Origin: Larix kaempferi
Lineage: Eukaryota; Streptophyta; Pinopsida; Pinales; Pinaceae
Length of the DNA stretch: 64,000 nucleotides
NCBI GenBank assembly: GCA_027924585.1
Contig: BSBM01000106.1
Coordinates: forward strand, 37,959,501 to 38,023,500
Reading direction: 5' to 3'
Both the position numbers and the translations under genes were made by a program. Below the pieces are notes generated by a model that searched no databases, had not been told where the DNA came from, and was given only the letters and a program-made list of their open reading frames with translations. This document shows positions 1-10,540 of the stretch, in pieces; the stretch's first letter is position 1, and each line of letters starts with the position of its first letter.

Positions 1-1012
1 AAAAAGCATCCATTTTGGCATACCAAGCCCTGGGGGCTTGCTTGAGTCCATAGAGTGACTTCTTCAACCTGCATACAAGTGTGGGATCCTCTTGGAATCC
101 TTCAGGCTGCTGCATATATATCTCTTCCTGTAGCTCACCATGCAAGAATGCACTTTTGACATCCATGTGGTGAACTTCCCAACCTTTACTAGCTGCCATG
201 GCTAGAGCTAGTCTAATTGAGTCCATCTTTGCAACCGGTGCAAAGGTCTCTGTATAATCCACACCATGGATTTGTGAGTAGCCCTTAGCCACTAACCTAG
301 CCTTATACTTCAGATCAGAACCATCATCAACAGGTTTGGTTCGAAAAATCCACTTACATTGCACTAGTTTCCTCTTGGGAGGAAGAGGCACCAAATCCCA
401 TGTTTTGTTCTCTTGGAGAGATTGGAATTCTTCTTGCATTGCTGCCCTCCACCTTGGATCATGATGAGCTTCCTGATATGATGTTGGATCAGATCCAATC
501 ATCATATAACAGTGATCAGCAAGCTCACTCTCATTTTCAAATGAAGCATTGATTGTTTGGGATCTAGTCTTCCTAGGCTCTTGGGGATTGCCTGCCAATT
601 CACCTGCAGCTTCTATGATTTTTTCAGCCCACTTGGGCCTTGATGGTGACTCATGTACAGCAATGTCATCTTCAGCTATGTCATCTTCAGCAATATCAGA
701 AAAATCAGAGGAAGAATCATCACTAATCTCATTGAGGTGTGGAGGAGAGGAGCTTTCCCCCGGTGCAAGCTCAAAATCTGGAATTGGTTCTTCTTCGAAT
801 TGCACACTTCTCTCAATGAAAGTTTTAAGTGTGGATGTGTCAAAGAGCTTGTAGCCCTTTGTGTCCTCACCATATCCAACCATGATACATTCCCTACTCT
901 GTGGCTCCAAAGCCTTCCTCTTTTCTGATGGAATTCGAGCCCATGCTCTAGACCCAAAAATCCTGAAATTTGACACATTTGGTTTTTGGCCAAACCATGC
1001 CTCATAGGGGGT
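1..1012 (-). pseudogene. copia integrase C-terminus and start of reverse transcriptase
   Basis: Downstream of the frameshift the protein continues in a new frame and looks open to the window edge. It holds the integrase C-terminal segment, an acidic serine-rich linker (about 640-790), then the RVT_2 reverse transcriptase N-terminus with typical copia blocks (KWIFRTKPVDDGS, KARLVAKGYSQ, HHMDVKSAFLHG) and, at the edge, LYGLKQAPRAWY (about 15-50). The catalytic YVDD block would lie to the left, outside the window. Because no stop is reached, the true 3' end is unknown. Reading is by eye from the minus strand. Confidence 0.85.
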
Positions 1013-2996
1013 TTTTTCCTTTGACTGATTTGTGAAAGGCTCTGTTCTGAATATGAGCAGCACAATTGATGGCTTCAGCCCATAGCTTAGGGCTTAGATC
1101 CCTAGCTTCAATCATGCAAGTAGCCATCTCCTTGAGAGATCTATTCTTCCTCTCTGCCACACCATTTTGCTGAGGTGTGTAGGGGATTGAATGTTGCATT
1201 TGGATGCCACATTCCTCACAAAGGTGCTGAATGTTGTTATTCACATATTCCTTTCCATTATCAGTCCTAAGGATCTTTATCTTATGACCACTATGGTTCT
1301 CCACTAGGGCTTTCCAAATCTTCAGTTTCTCAAACACTTCTGACTTCAATTTAAGGAAGTAAACCCAGCAGAATCGAGAGTATTCATCTATGAATGTAAG
1401 TACATACCTTGATCCACCATATGATGGAGTGGGAAGAGGACCAATGAGGTCTGAATGTACCAATCCAAGTGGTTGAGTGGCTCTCCTTGCCATTCCCTTC
1501 TCATAGCTGCGCTCAGGATGCTTTCCAACTACACACCCAATGCATGCACCATTCGATGATCTGATTTCTGGAAGCCCTTCCACCATCTCGTCCCTGTGCA
1601 ATTGCTGGAGATATTTGTAGTTCATGTGGCCAAATCTTTCATGCCACAACTTGGAGGTCTCGTTGGCATGAGAGACAAGAGCATGGTCACTAGAATTTGG
1701 AATGAAATTTGAGAATTTGTACATTCTCTCATCATGATCTGCATACCCTACTGCCACAACTTGATTTGAGGAAATTTCTGAGATTTCTACCAAATCTGGA
1801 GTGAATGTCACTCTCTTGGCTTCTCCTGTATGAGTCATTTGATAGACTGATAGCAAATTTGCAGCCAATGAAGGTACATAGAGCACATCACTGAAATAGC
1901 CATGCTCCATGTCAATCCTTCCAATCCCCTTGGTTTGGAGTTCTGAATCATCTCCCATTCGAACTGTTGGGCCACCATTCGAATGCAAAGAGGAGAAGAG
2001 CTCTCTGGATGAAACCATATGTCTGGAAGCTCCTGAATCAATGATGAAGGAAGAGGGATTCGAAGTACCTGCTACCAAAGCATGACACTTCTCCTTATTG
2101 TCAGGGTTTGAGGTGCTCTCTTTCTTCCTTGCGCCCTCAGGGACTGGGATGTTGTTCTTCTCCAGCAGCTGCGCCATTGAGTCAATGGTTTTCTTCATAC
2201 ATGAGCTCTCTGGATGCCATCCCCTATGACAATAGGTGCATTTGGTCTTTTCCTTTCCCTTCTTGTCCTTCTCCTTTGACAGATTCGAACCCCCATCTGC
2301 AGACTTGGTCTTGTCAAACTTCCTCTTCTCTTGCTGCTTCGAATTCTTGGCTTTCTGCTTTCCTTTGCTTGCATTTGAAACACCCATTGCCAATGCTTGG
2401 TCCTTTGATTTTATGGTGCCCATCTGAACTAGTTTATCCTGCTCCTGAGTGAGACACTCCATGAAGGTAGCTAGTGATGGCATTTGCCAATTTCGAAGGG
2501 TCATTTTGGCTGAGTGAAATGTGCTAACAAATACTGAAAACTCTGGGCCTAGCTTCGAAAGGATGGACAGAATCAGTTGTTCCTCCTTCTTAACAATTCC
2601 ACATTGTTGCAGTTGAAGCACCAGTGACTTGAATTTCGTGAAGAACTCCTGGATGGTTTCAAAATGCGCTGGGCTCAAGCTAATGAGCTCGTTTTCAAGC
2701 TGGTGGCCTCTCAGTTCATCAGTTTTCCCAAAGAGTGATTCTAGCTTCACCCATACTTCATTGGGAGTTGTCAAACTGTCTGTATGAAACAAGAGTTCCA
2801 TTGAAATGCTCAGGCATAGCAATCCATAAGCTTCATCAAGTCGATTGTAGTACTTTGCTTTCTCCACAGCAGAATTTGGCTTTACTTCTGTGCCCATGGT
2901 CACTCTATAGAGACCCTTAGATCTCAGCTTGATGACCATCTCAGCCTTCCAATCGAAAAAATTGAAGGGTGTGAGCAACATTTGGTTTGCTTCCAT
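1002..2996 (-). pseudogene. copia gag-protease-integrase, frameshifted before RT
   Basis: An open frame of about 660 codons runs from the Met at 2996. I prefer this start because the sequence from here resembles the N-terminus of copia Gag (MEANQMLLTPFNFFDW); the frame is open 30 codons further upstream without Gag-like sequence. Domains counted from that Met: Gag (UBN2-like) about 1-230; zinc knuckle CTYCHRGWHPESSC about 253-266 (CX2CX4HX4C); aspartic protease IIDSGASRHM about 318-327; His-Cys integrase zinc domain about 450-490; integrase core with the D,D,E residues in HSD, RTDN and NGVAERKN, about 514-618. The frame ends at 1002 because one extra A sits in an A-run at about 1010-1017 (six As on the coding strand). 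The same protein continues in another frame in the next entry. Otherwise the ORF is well kept, so decay looks recent. Confidence 0.9.
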
Positions 2997-3124
2997 GACT
3001 GCTGCGTTGATGGTGAGAAAACTACTGAAACACCTGCAAAAAACACTCAATTTTTGTCTGGAAATCCTCTCTAGAATGCAGTTCAACGCTCAATGTTGGC
3101 CTGCAACTCACTAACTCCACGATG

Positions 3125-3136
3125 GCTCTGATACCA
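3125..3136 (-). other. primer-binding site (initiator Met tRNA)
   Basis: On the minus strand this reads TGGTATCAGAGC, the complement of the 3' end of plant initiator tRNA-Met used to prime reverse transcription. It directly abuts the LTR end at 3137 and fixes the orientation of the element. Confidence 0.9.
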
Positions 3137-3822
3137 TGTGAGTATTTTGATCACAGAAGATCGAGGAGCTATGGAGAACCTCACAAAATCGAATTAATTT
3201 GCAATTACAGTGGAAAAATTTGAAAAAAGAGATAAATTTACACACAATGTATGCTCAAATCTTTGATTAACTGACTGTCTAACATGTGAAAATGTTAGTA
3301 ACAGGTTTTTATTACATCCATGAGAAAATCGAGAGCATTAGGTGGCTCAAGCTGAGTGTACAAGTCATCAATGCCAAATTGGCCTCAATCCCCCCTAGGT
3401 GGGTCCAACTCAATCCCAATCACCCCAAACAGCTACGAATTCTGGTGTGGAGGTGGCTGAAGCATGCTGAGTCATTAATTAGCTCAAGGCAGGCGTGGGT
3501 GAGCAAATAGAGGAGGTTTGGGGGCCCAAGGGAGCATTAAATGCTCCAAATCTAGCCAAAAGTGGGCAAAAATCCACCCTAGCGCCCTTGGTCAACTAAA
3601 TTCCCCAAAACAAGGAGAGAGGGCGCACCAGCAATAAATGAGGGCGCACTTGTGGACAAAACTGGAGGCTGGGTGAACTGGTTTGCTCAGAAGTGGGTGT
3701 GAACACTCTCAAAGTGGGTTTTTGACCAACTATAGTCACTTAATCCAAAACATGGTTTAATTAAGCACATGGATAATTAAAATTTATGGATTATGGTACT
3801 AAGTGTGGTTACTGTTCTAACA
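3137..3822 (-). repeat. 5' LTR of the left copia element
   Basis: 686 bp between TG next to the primer-binding site and CTAACA at 3817-3822 (plus-strand view TGTGAG...CTAACA). The outer end is supported by the related LTR at 26974-27761, which starts TGTGAAATTGCTCACA and also ends CTAACA. The right-hand target duplication would be caatc (3823-3827); its partner is outside the window. The LTR contains no ORF. Confidence 0.82.
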
Positions 3823-3827
3823 CAATC

Positions 3828-4231
3828 AAAGGTTTTGTTTGAAAAAGAAACCACTATGTGATATGACTCTAACTAATCCATTCCAAGGACAAATCTTTGA
3901 ATCTTTCTAAAGATGTACAAGATTGGTCACAGGATTCATTGTGCTAGTGTTCATCTCAGAATTATGTTGCATATTTTTCTTGGAATTTGTTTCAAGAATC
4001 ATCTCAATATCCCTCTGAAGATGCTTAGGATTGGTCTTGGGATTCACCAAAGTAAAATCCATATGAAACTTCTTATACATGGGAAATCCATAAGATTGTT
4101 TGAAATATCATTAGCTCTGTCCTCCTTTTAGCTAGTTATATTATTTATGTTTCATACATGTTTAAAGAGTATTACTAGTTTAGTTTAGTTTTCCATTTCA
4201 AATTTTTCTAGTACTTGATATTACACAACCC
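3828..4231. other. non-coding, nothing recognised
   Basis: AT-rich unique-looking DNA. A short motif of the form AAGATG..ATTGGTC..GGATTCA occurs at about 3900-3935 and 4018-4045 and again near 12937-12970, suggesting fragments of one old dispersed repeat. I see no gene. Confidence 0.4.
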
Positions 4232-4415
4232 TCAATATAAAACTTTCAAGACCATATCAATCATGTATGCAAAATCATTTAAACTGATGAGAAGAACCTC
4301 TTATCCTTCTTCGGAAGAAGACTTAAACAGATCAAATAATGGAATTGTAAAATTGTTCAACAACTTTTATGTGGCCCAGTAATGATCCTACCAATACTAT
4401 TATTGTTCTTCTTCC
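4232..4415 (-). repeat. left arm of a long-spaced inverted repeat
   Basis: The reverse complement of this segment matches 7538-7722 over about 184 bp at an estimated 80% by eye, including the shared blocks GTATTGGTAGGAT, AAGTTGTTGAACAA and ACAATTCCATTATT. The arms point at each other across 3.1 kb. They may be two opposed copies of one dispersed repeat or the ends of an old foldback-like element; no clear target duplication was seen outside them. Confidence 0.7.
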
Positions 4416-7400
4416 CAGCAGTTGAACAACTTCATCTAGATCACAATAGTAGGCTCCCCACTCCATGCAACGACACATTACCCATTATTGATCCTCTTCT
4501 ATTGCTTCCTTCAGACAGAGTACCATTTTAAGATTCCTTCATTCAGCTTCAAATGTTAGGAGAGATGCCACTTGTGTTTCCAATGCACCATGACATATTC
4601 ATCGTTTTTGTATCACATATTCCAGATCCACTCCCCTTGTACATTTTTCTTCTGTATTGGCTCTTTGTACATCTGTCTTTTGGACTGACTCTCCATCTTT
4701 GGAGTTATCTCTTTTTGCTTTTCAGTTTAGAGTCTTACCTCTTGTTTTTTAATAAAATTTGTGTTAGCACTCCCACTTTGTATTAACATCATGGTGCTAC
4801 ACAATCCCGTTGACCTACTTTTGTTGTAATGTATTGTGCATTAATAAATATCTATCTATCTATCTTTGATCCTTTGTCAACGTATTTATTGATGATTCTT
4901 GCCCACACTCTCAACCTTCTAAGGCAATGGTATACTTTGGCCAAATAAGGTTGTTAATGGAATCTCATTGTCCTACCTGCTTCTTTTCAACTTTAATTCT
5001 TTCTTTTTCTTCATCCCTTACATCATCCAAACTTGATTAGAAGTAACACTTTGTTATAATGTTAGATTCGTATTGTGATTATATGTGAATCTATGTATAT
5101 ATAACATCAGTGAATAAAATATTTCATTTGGTTCATCTCGTGTATCACTCAAACTTGATTGCAAGACCTCCATCTTCATTAAATTAGTTTTTATTGTGCT
5201 TATTTGGATCTTTCTAAAACTAGAGGAGTTGGTTCTTCACATTTTCAAATAGTCTGAGTATTGAGCAGGGGCTTGTCGGTCATAATTTGCTTAGATTTTC
5301 TTTGGGTAAGTACCAAACCCATGTCTAGGTAACAAACATAACACTAGACATATTAATAGCTCATTGTTCTTGCTTAGAGTGAGATGATGTAGCAATCTTT
5401 TTTGTGTTTATTATAAAAAGTGATATCATATGTTAGGAGTTAATATCTTATTGAAGCAATGAGATTGTATTGGGTTTTCAATTGTTCTGTTGAGGTGTAT
5501 GTGCCAACATTCATTCATTAAAGCAAATGATGAATGGTGAGAAATCTATTGATTTCTAGTGTAGAGATGTGAGTCTTGACTTCTTTAATGGTTTTATAGG
5601 TGTCATCTTTAGGGATAATTTTAGGGGTGAAATTTAGTGCATGGGCTAATTTTCAAAGGTTTTTTTCCGAAAAAAATATTCGCCAATTTACCTTTTTTCT
5701 AAAAGGATTCTCCCAAATTCCATATGATGAGTTTTTTAAATTTTTTACTCAAAACATCACCAAAATTATCCAAAAACTATATAAAATCCTTAGAAATTTT
5801 AAATTTTTTTTTAAATCACTAAATATTTTATGGTTGAGATTCTAAGAACTAGTAAGATTCGCCAAGATTTTCACAATTTAGCTGCACCTTTAATGTAACG
5901 TACCTGCACCTTTACTTGTGGGTATGACCAAATTTCTTACCTCTTTTAACTCTAATACTACTATGTAGTGCCACTTGAATCTTTCACCTAGCAGGGTCAT
6001 AAATCAGCTAACTAATGCTATATATATATATATATATATATTCAAAAGGCTATTGCATAATGTTATCTCATTGTTTGAAATTACAAGAAGGTAGTAGGAA
6101 CAGATTTGATGATGTCACTAAATAGTTGTGGAATCAATTGTAGGAGGACATATTCTAAACTGGTCCATAGGTATTCGTAGTTCAATGCTGCCCCCAAGCT
6201 GGGACAATATTGTGACAATAAGTAGACTATGGATATAGGACCAACTCTCACTATATCCAACATATTGGAGACAAATTTTGATAGCCTCCTCATAACATGA
6301 AGTGGACAGGTTGCAGTAGTAATAGCACAAGGTTTCAACAATGAAGACTACTGCTTTACACTATATACTTCACTAAAACTATGCTTCCTTTCCAAAACAA
6401 GGAAAGCTTTGACAAAACTGTAGTGACGAGCTTCCTCTGTACATCTCCCACCGCCATCCCCTTAAAAGGGGTCATATACATGTCCAGCGAATGCAAAAAA
6501 AATGTATGACATAACTAGTGTCACAAATTTTAGATGGAGCATAGGCAAATTGCATGGTTAGCATGCTAGTTTTCCTCACAAGAGAACTGTTGCATGTTAT
6601 TTTGCAACCCCTCTCTATTCTTAAAATTGAGAGAATATAGGGGTACTACGGTTCTTGAGTAGAATTAGTGCTTATGTTTAATTCTTTGTTGAGGTGGTGG
6701 ATACCACCTAAACACTTTATCTCACTTTATACTTTATTGATACACAAAATGTGACGTGGATGGGTAATATCAATATGCAATTTGTCATATCATGTCTCCC
6801 CTCCTATATGTATTGATTCCTAAGGCAATCAAGTCCACTTGTCTTTTTTATATACATCATATTAAAACCTTTGTTTTATACTGTTTATTTTAGGAAAGTG
6901 AAAACTAAAGCATACTCTTGTATCGGGACTTGGTATTTTAGATATGACACCATTCTTTCTAGAAAATTATCCCTCTTCTTGTGTGCTTTTTGCAACTACA
7001 CAAACAAATGAAATGCTAGTTATACTCTCAAGACTATTATCTATGCGTCTAAACCAATCACACTCCCAGAATCGTCAATATTGGCTTTAAATCACCAATT
7101 ATGATCCCAATATTGTTACCATGGGCTCTTTAATATTCTAGAGTGATAAGTGTAGGTTCTGAATGCTAATTATGCTCCCAAGATTGTTACTATGGGCTCT
7201 AAATATTAACTTCTTAGAATGATTCCCATTGAATCTTAACTTCAACTTACCAGAAGTTCCCATCTCTGTTGTGTTCCATGTTGAAAATTTGAGTAGTGGA
7301 ATTCCATGGCCTCTGGTTATTCATGTTTCCATGTACTCTCTCAGGAGAGATAGCTTGCATGGCATATTTTTTCAAAATCATGTATTCAGTTTTTATTTAT

Positions 7401-7445
7401 TTTAAAATGGAATCTTGGAGGGTATATGCTAATAAATGTTTTGGA
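4416..7445. other. non-coding spacer between inverted repeats
   Basis: About 3 kb of AT-rich DNA without a supportable gene. It holds a short ATCT microsatellite at about 4848-4866 and an uninterrupted TA run at about 6019-6042. Short open frames (at most about 86 codons) have no recognisable domain or typical start context. Confidence 0.5.
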
Positions 7446-7650
7446 AATAATAGTATCGGTGGGATGATTAGTGGTCCAAAGCAGAGCTGTGGAATGAGTT
7501 TGCAATTCCATTACTTGATCCGTCGAAGCCTTCATCTGAAGAAGAACAATAACAGTATTGGTAGGATGACTAGTGGGCCAAAGAAAAGTTGTTGAACAAG
7601 TTTACAATTCCATTATTCAATTTGTTGAAGTCTTTTTCTGAATAAGGATA
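7446..7650 (+). repeat. tandem duplication, about 102-bp unit, two copies
   Basis: Copy 1 starts at 7446 and copy 2 at 7548. Both run through ATAGTAT/ACAGTAT, GGATGA, GGGCCAAAG-like, CAATTCCATTA and end near TTTTTCTG. Copy 2 belongs to the right arm of the inverted repeat, so only that arm was locally duplicated. Confidence 0.7.
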
Positions 7651-7722
7651 AGAAGTTCTTCTCATCGGTTTAAATTATTTTGCACAAATGATTGACATGG
7701 ACCTGAAATTTTTATATGGAGT
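7538..7722 (+). repeat. right arm of a long-spaced inverted repeat
   Basis: Inverted partner of 4232-4415. Similarity begins at GAAGAAGAACAATAA and fades after TTTTATATGGAG. Confidence 0.7.
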
Positions 7723-9721
7723 TCAATCTCTAAACCCTTGTGAACTTTGTTTGTTAAATGAAAGTCAACTTGTATGTCCAGAAGTGGAATAAAGTTTACT
7801 TTCTCGTTTGCTATATTGTACACCATCTAATAAGGATTCTCTGGTACTCAACCTTGTCTCTTCCCGTTGACATATGTTGAAGTAAAAAGATTATACTTAG
7901 GAAAAAAACAATGTACAATATGACCTTACTAGTGTCTACATAGAGATTACTTTTCTGATAAGTTTTGAAAAAACATTGTTTTATGTTAGCACAATATTCA
8001 AGATCTAGAGCAAGCAGCCTCGCAATGTTAAACTTTGTGGGAAGAATCAAACAATAGAAAATCAAGTGGCTCCGAGGGGATTTTATCATCTTTCAGTTAC
8101 ACCTAGGTCTGTGAAAAATTTTGACCTTACTGTTTTCTTTGGGGATTACAGGAGTGTTTAGATTCGCATGTGTTTAGATCTGAAATTTTAAGTAGCCTTT
8201 ATTACAGTGATGAAATCATTTCAACAAAACTTTTTTTTGTTAGGAAAAGACCAGTGATCGATCCATTTTGTTCTACGATTAGATTGCAGAAGACGAAATT
8301 GCTAGCGGCAGTGACCTAAACTTTTTTTATACGAGGTTGCATGGGCTCCAAACCACAAGATCCTATATTATTTTGAGTTTCCTCTGCAAAGTGGAAAATT
8401 TTCAAGGTATAATTGTCATTTCTTTTATAGCAATGGAGAAAGTTGCACTTTTTGTAATTGTAAGATGCAGCATGTTGCAAATATGAGGATGTCTCAACCT
8501 GGGTTTTTTCCAATGAAGGATCTTCGAATGGTTGTGATTTTAGATCAACGGGATAAATCTATTTTTTCTTGTTTCTTTGTCAAAAATATTTACAGGAAAA
8601 TCAGATTTATTGTGTCACTGAATAAGGGTAAAGGAGAAAAAAATGGAGAAATAATAGTATCTAGGTGCTTGGTTTCTTCAAGTTGAAGGGTTGGTAATAT
8701 CTATGTCTTTAGTATTAGCATGGAAGACAATTGAGCTAGAAAGATTAGAAAAAACACATATTTTACTTATAGTGGTACTTAAGTCCGCTCTTCCCACTAC
8801 TCTGCTCTTTTTTCTTTTTTTTGCTTCAACATTTTTCCTTGGCATTCCACTCCTTTGGCAGCAAACATTCTTAATTAACTCGACATCTTTCATACTACTA
8901 CATGTATATGCATCCACCCACAAATAGAATTACCTTTATATTGTGTTGGGAGATCTTTGCCTAGTGCATTGTCCATATTGGTCATGTATTAACCTGTTTC
9001 TACCCTCATACCCTGGGCTTAGTTCTGTATTCACAAGAAACCAATAAATATCATATTTCAATTAATTCCAATGGAAATTTGAACTGATGATTTTTGTTTA
9101 AACATAAGTCATATCCTTGAACATGGAAGGATACCATGACCCTTTGCTAAAGTTCATGGACTAGATCTTTGACAGGTTCATCTCAACTACTACATGTTAT
9201 ATCACATAAAGAATTAGTGATGTCGGTTCCATTCCATAGTAATACAATTCTTCGAATCAAAGAAAACTATAAGACCATTCCATTATGTGGTGTTAATCTT
9301 AAATCAAAACATTTCATGATTTCAAATCAATTACAAAGCCATAAATGATGAAGGTATTCCTTGTTACCAAAGGCGTTTCATGAAAGGTCATTTGTACATT
9401 CATTTCAATGTTGAGTTTCCACAATCTGGAGCACTCACCCAAGAACAGTTCAAATAATTGGAGTCTATCTTACCACCACTCCCAGCTAGTTATATCACTG
9501 ATATGTCTCATGTAAGTGGTAATATATGTAACATTCAAATTATGTCGGATGTGAGAATGTTGTGTGAATTTATAATTCTTCATGTGACAGATTGTATTGT
9601 GGAATAATTATGCCAATGTTGTAAGCAATTATGTTGGATTTTGTTGTAGGTTGTCTGTTTTGTCCTCTTGATAAAGTATTTGTTGCTTTTTCATTGTTGA
9701 TGGAAATATTTTTATATAACC
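7723..9721. other. non-coding, nothing recognised
   Basis: Two kilobases of AT-rich DNA. Short open frames on both strands near 7811-8089 and 8465-8927 lack known motifs and look like chance. No repeat or RNA gene recognised. Confidence 0.45.
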
Positions 9722-10540
9722 TATAGGATTGTGGGAAACAGGCTTAACAGGGAGGCAAATTCCCTTGTTTGGGATTGGAATTCCAAAGTTGGACAACTGA
9801 GTGCTAAAGATGTTTATGAATCAATCTCTACCTCCTTAAATGCAACAGTTTCATATTCGTAGCATAGTAAATTGTGGAAGTGGAACTACCCATTGAATAT
9901 TAAATGGTTTAGTTAGTTGTGCATGGAAAAAAGGATTCTTACTTATGTTCTCTGATTAAAAAAGGCTTCTCGGGACCAAATGCATGGTTCCTGTGCAAAA
10001 TTAAAGAATAAAGTATTCATCATTTATCTGTTGAATGTGATACCTGTCAAAAGGTTTGGTTTGAGATACTTTTCAAGCTATGGGTTTCCTTCAAATGGTC
10101 TTCTTCTTTGTTGGAAGTGATGGGCATCGCTGAAAACTAGTTGTTGAAGGGGTCATATCATTTGATTGTTGGTTCTATTCTCTTGGAATTCCCTAAATGG
10201 AAAATGCATCAAAGTACTCTATACAATCCTAAACTGCATTGCTATAAAAATTTAATTTCTGATTTTTGTTCAAACATCGATCCCTTGTTGCACAAGTAGG
10301 CCAGAATCATCATTAACACTAAAAACATTGATTCACAAATATTTAAAGCCAAATTTAGTATTAGAATCAAAGTTCTAGTCGGGCTTAGTATTCAGGTGAC
10401 GTTTAAAAAATAGTCATTATTGCCTCCTTTGGAGAAGAATGATACTTGACTAAAAAGACTTTGTAACTTTTATTGGGTTTGAATATCAAGTCATTGTTTT
10501 CTTCATGTTGAAAAAAATAAAGGATTGTGTTAATTACAGT
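9722..10540 (+). pseudogene. LINE ORF2 3' relic (zinc-binding RT region and beyond)
   Basis: Pieces in shifting frames read like the C-terminal part of plant L1-type ORF2. One is LVWDWNSKVGQLSAKDVYES, then KLWKWNYPLNIKWF, matching the zf-RVT region that the LINE at 44578 carries as LVWNSNPSTGLITAKSAYKA and KLWKWRLPLKLKCF. A later stretch (about 10150-10260) resembles the segment just before the RNase H domain. Stops and frameshifts are frequent and no RT core is left of it, so this is an old 5'-truncated copy; its ends are uncertain. Confidence 0.6.

Larger units (their letters stand above)
1..3822 (-). mobile_element. Ty1/copia LTR retrotransposon, partial (5' half)
   Basis: Read on the minus strand the order is LTR (3822-3137), tRNA primer-binding site, gag, protease, integrase and the first part of reverse transcriptase, then the window ends. 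Integrase before reverse transcriptase is the Ty1/copia order. The rest of RT, RNase H, the 3' LTR and the left target duplication lie outside the window, so the element cannot be delimited. Its LTR is related to the solo LTR at 26974-27761, so the family is present at least twice here. Confidence 0.93.

Noticed and set aside
2108-2452. Plus-strand open frames opposite the copia gag
   Set aside because: Antisense shadows of the clear minus-strand Gag and protease frame.
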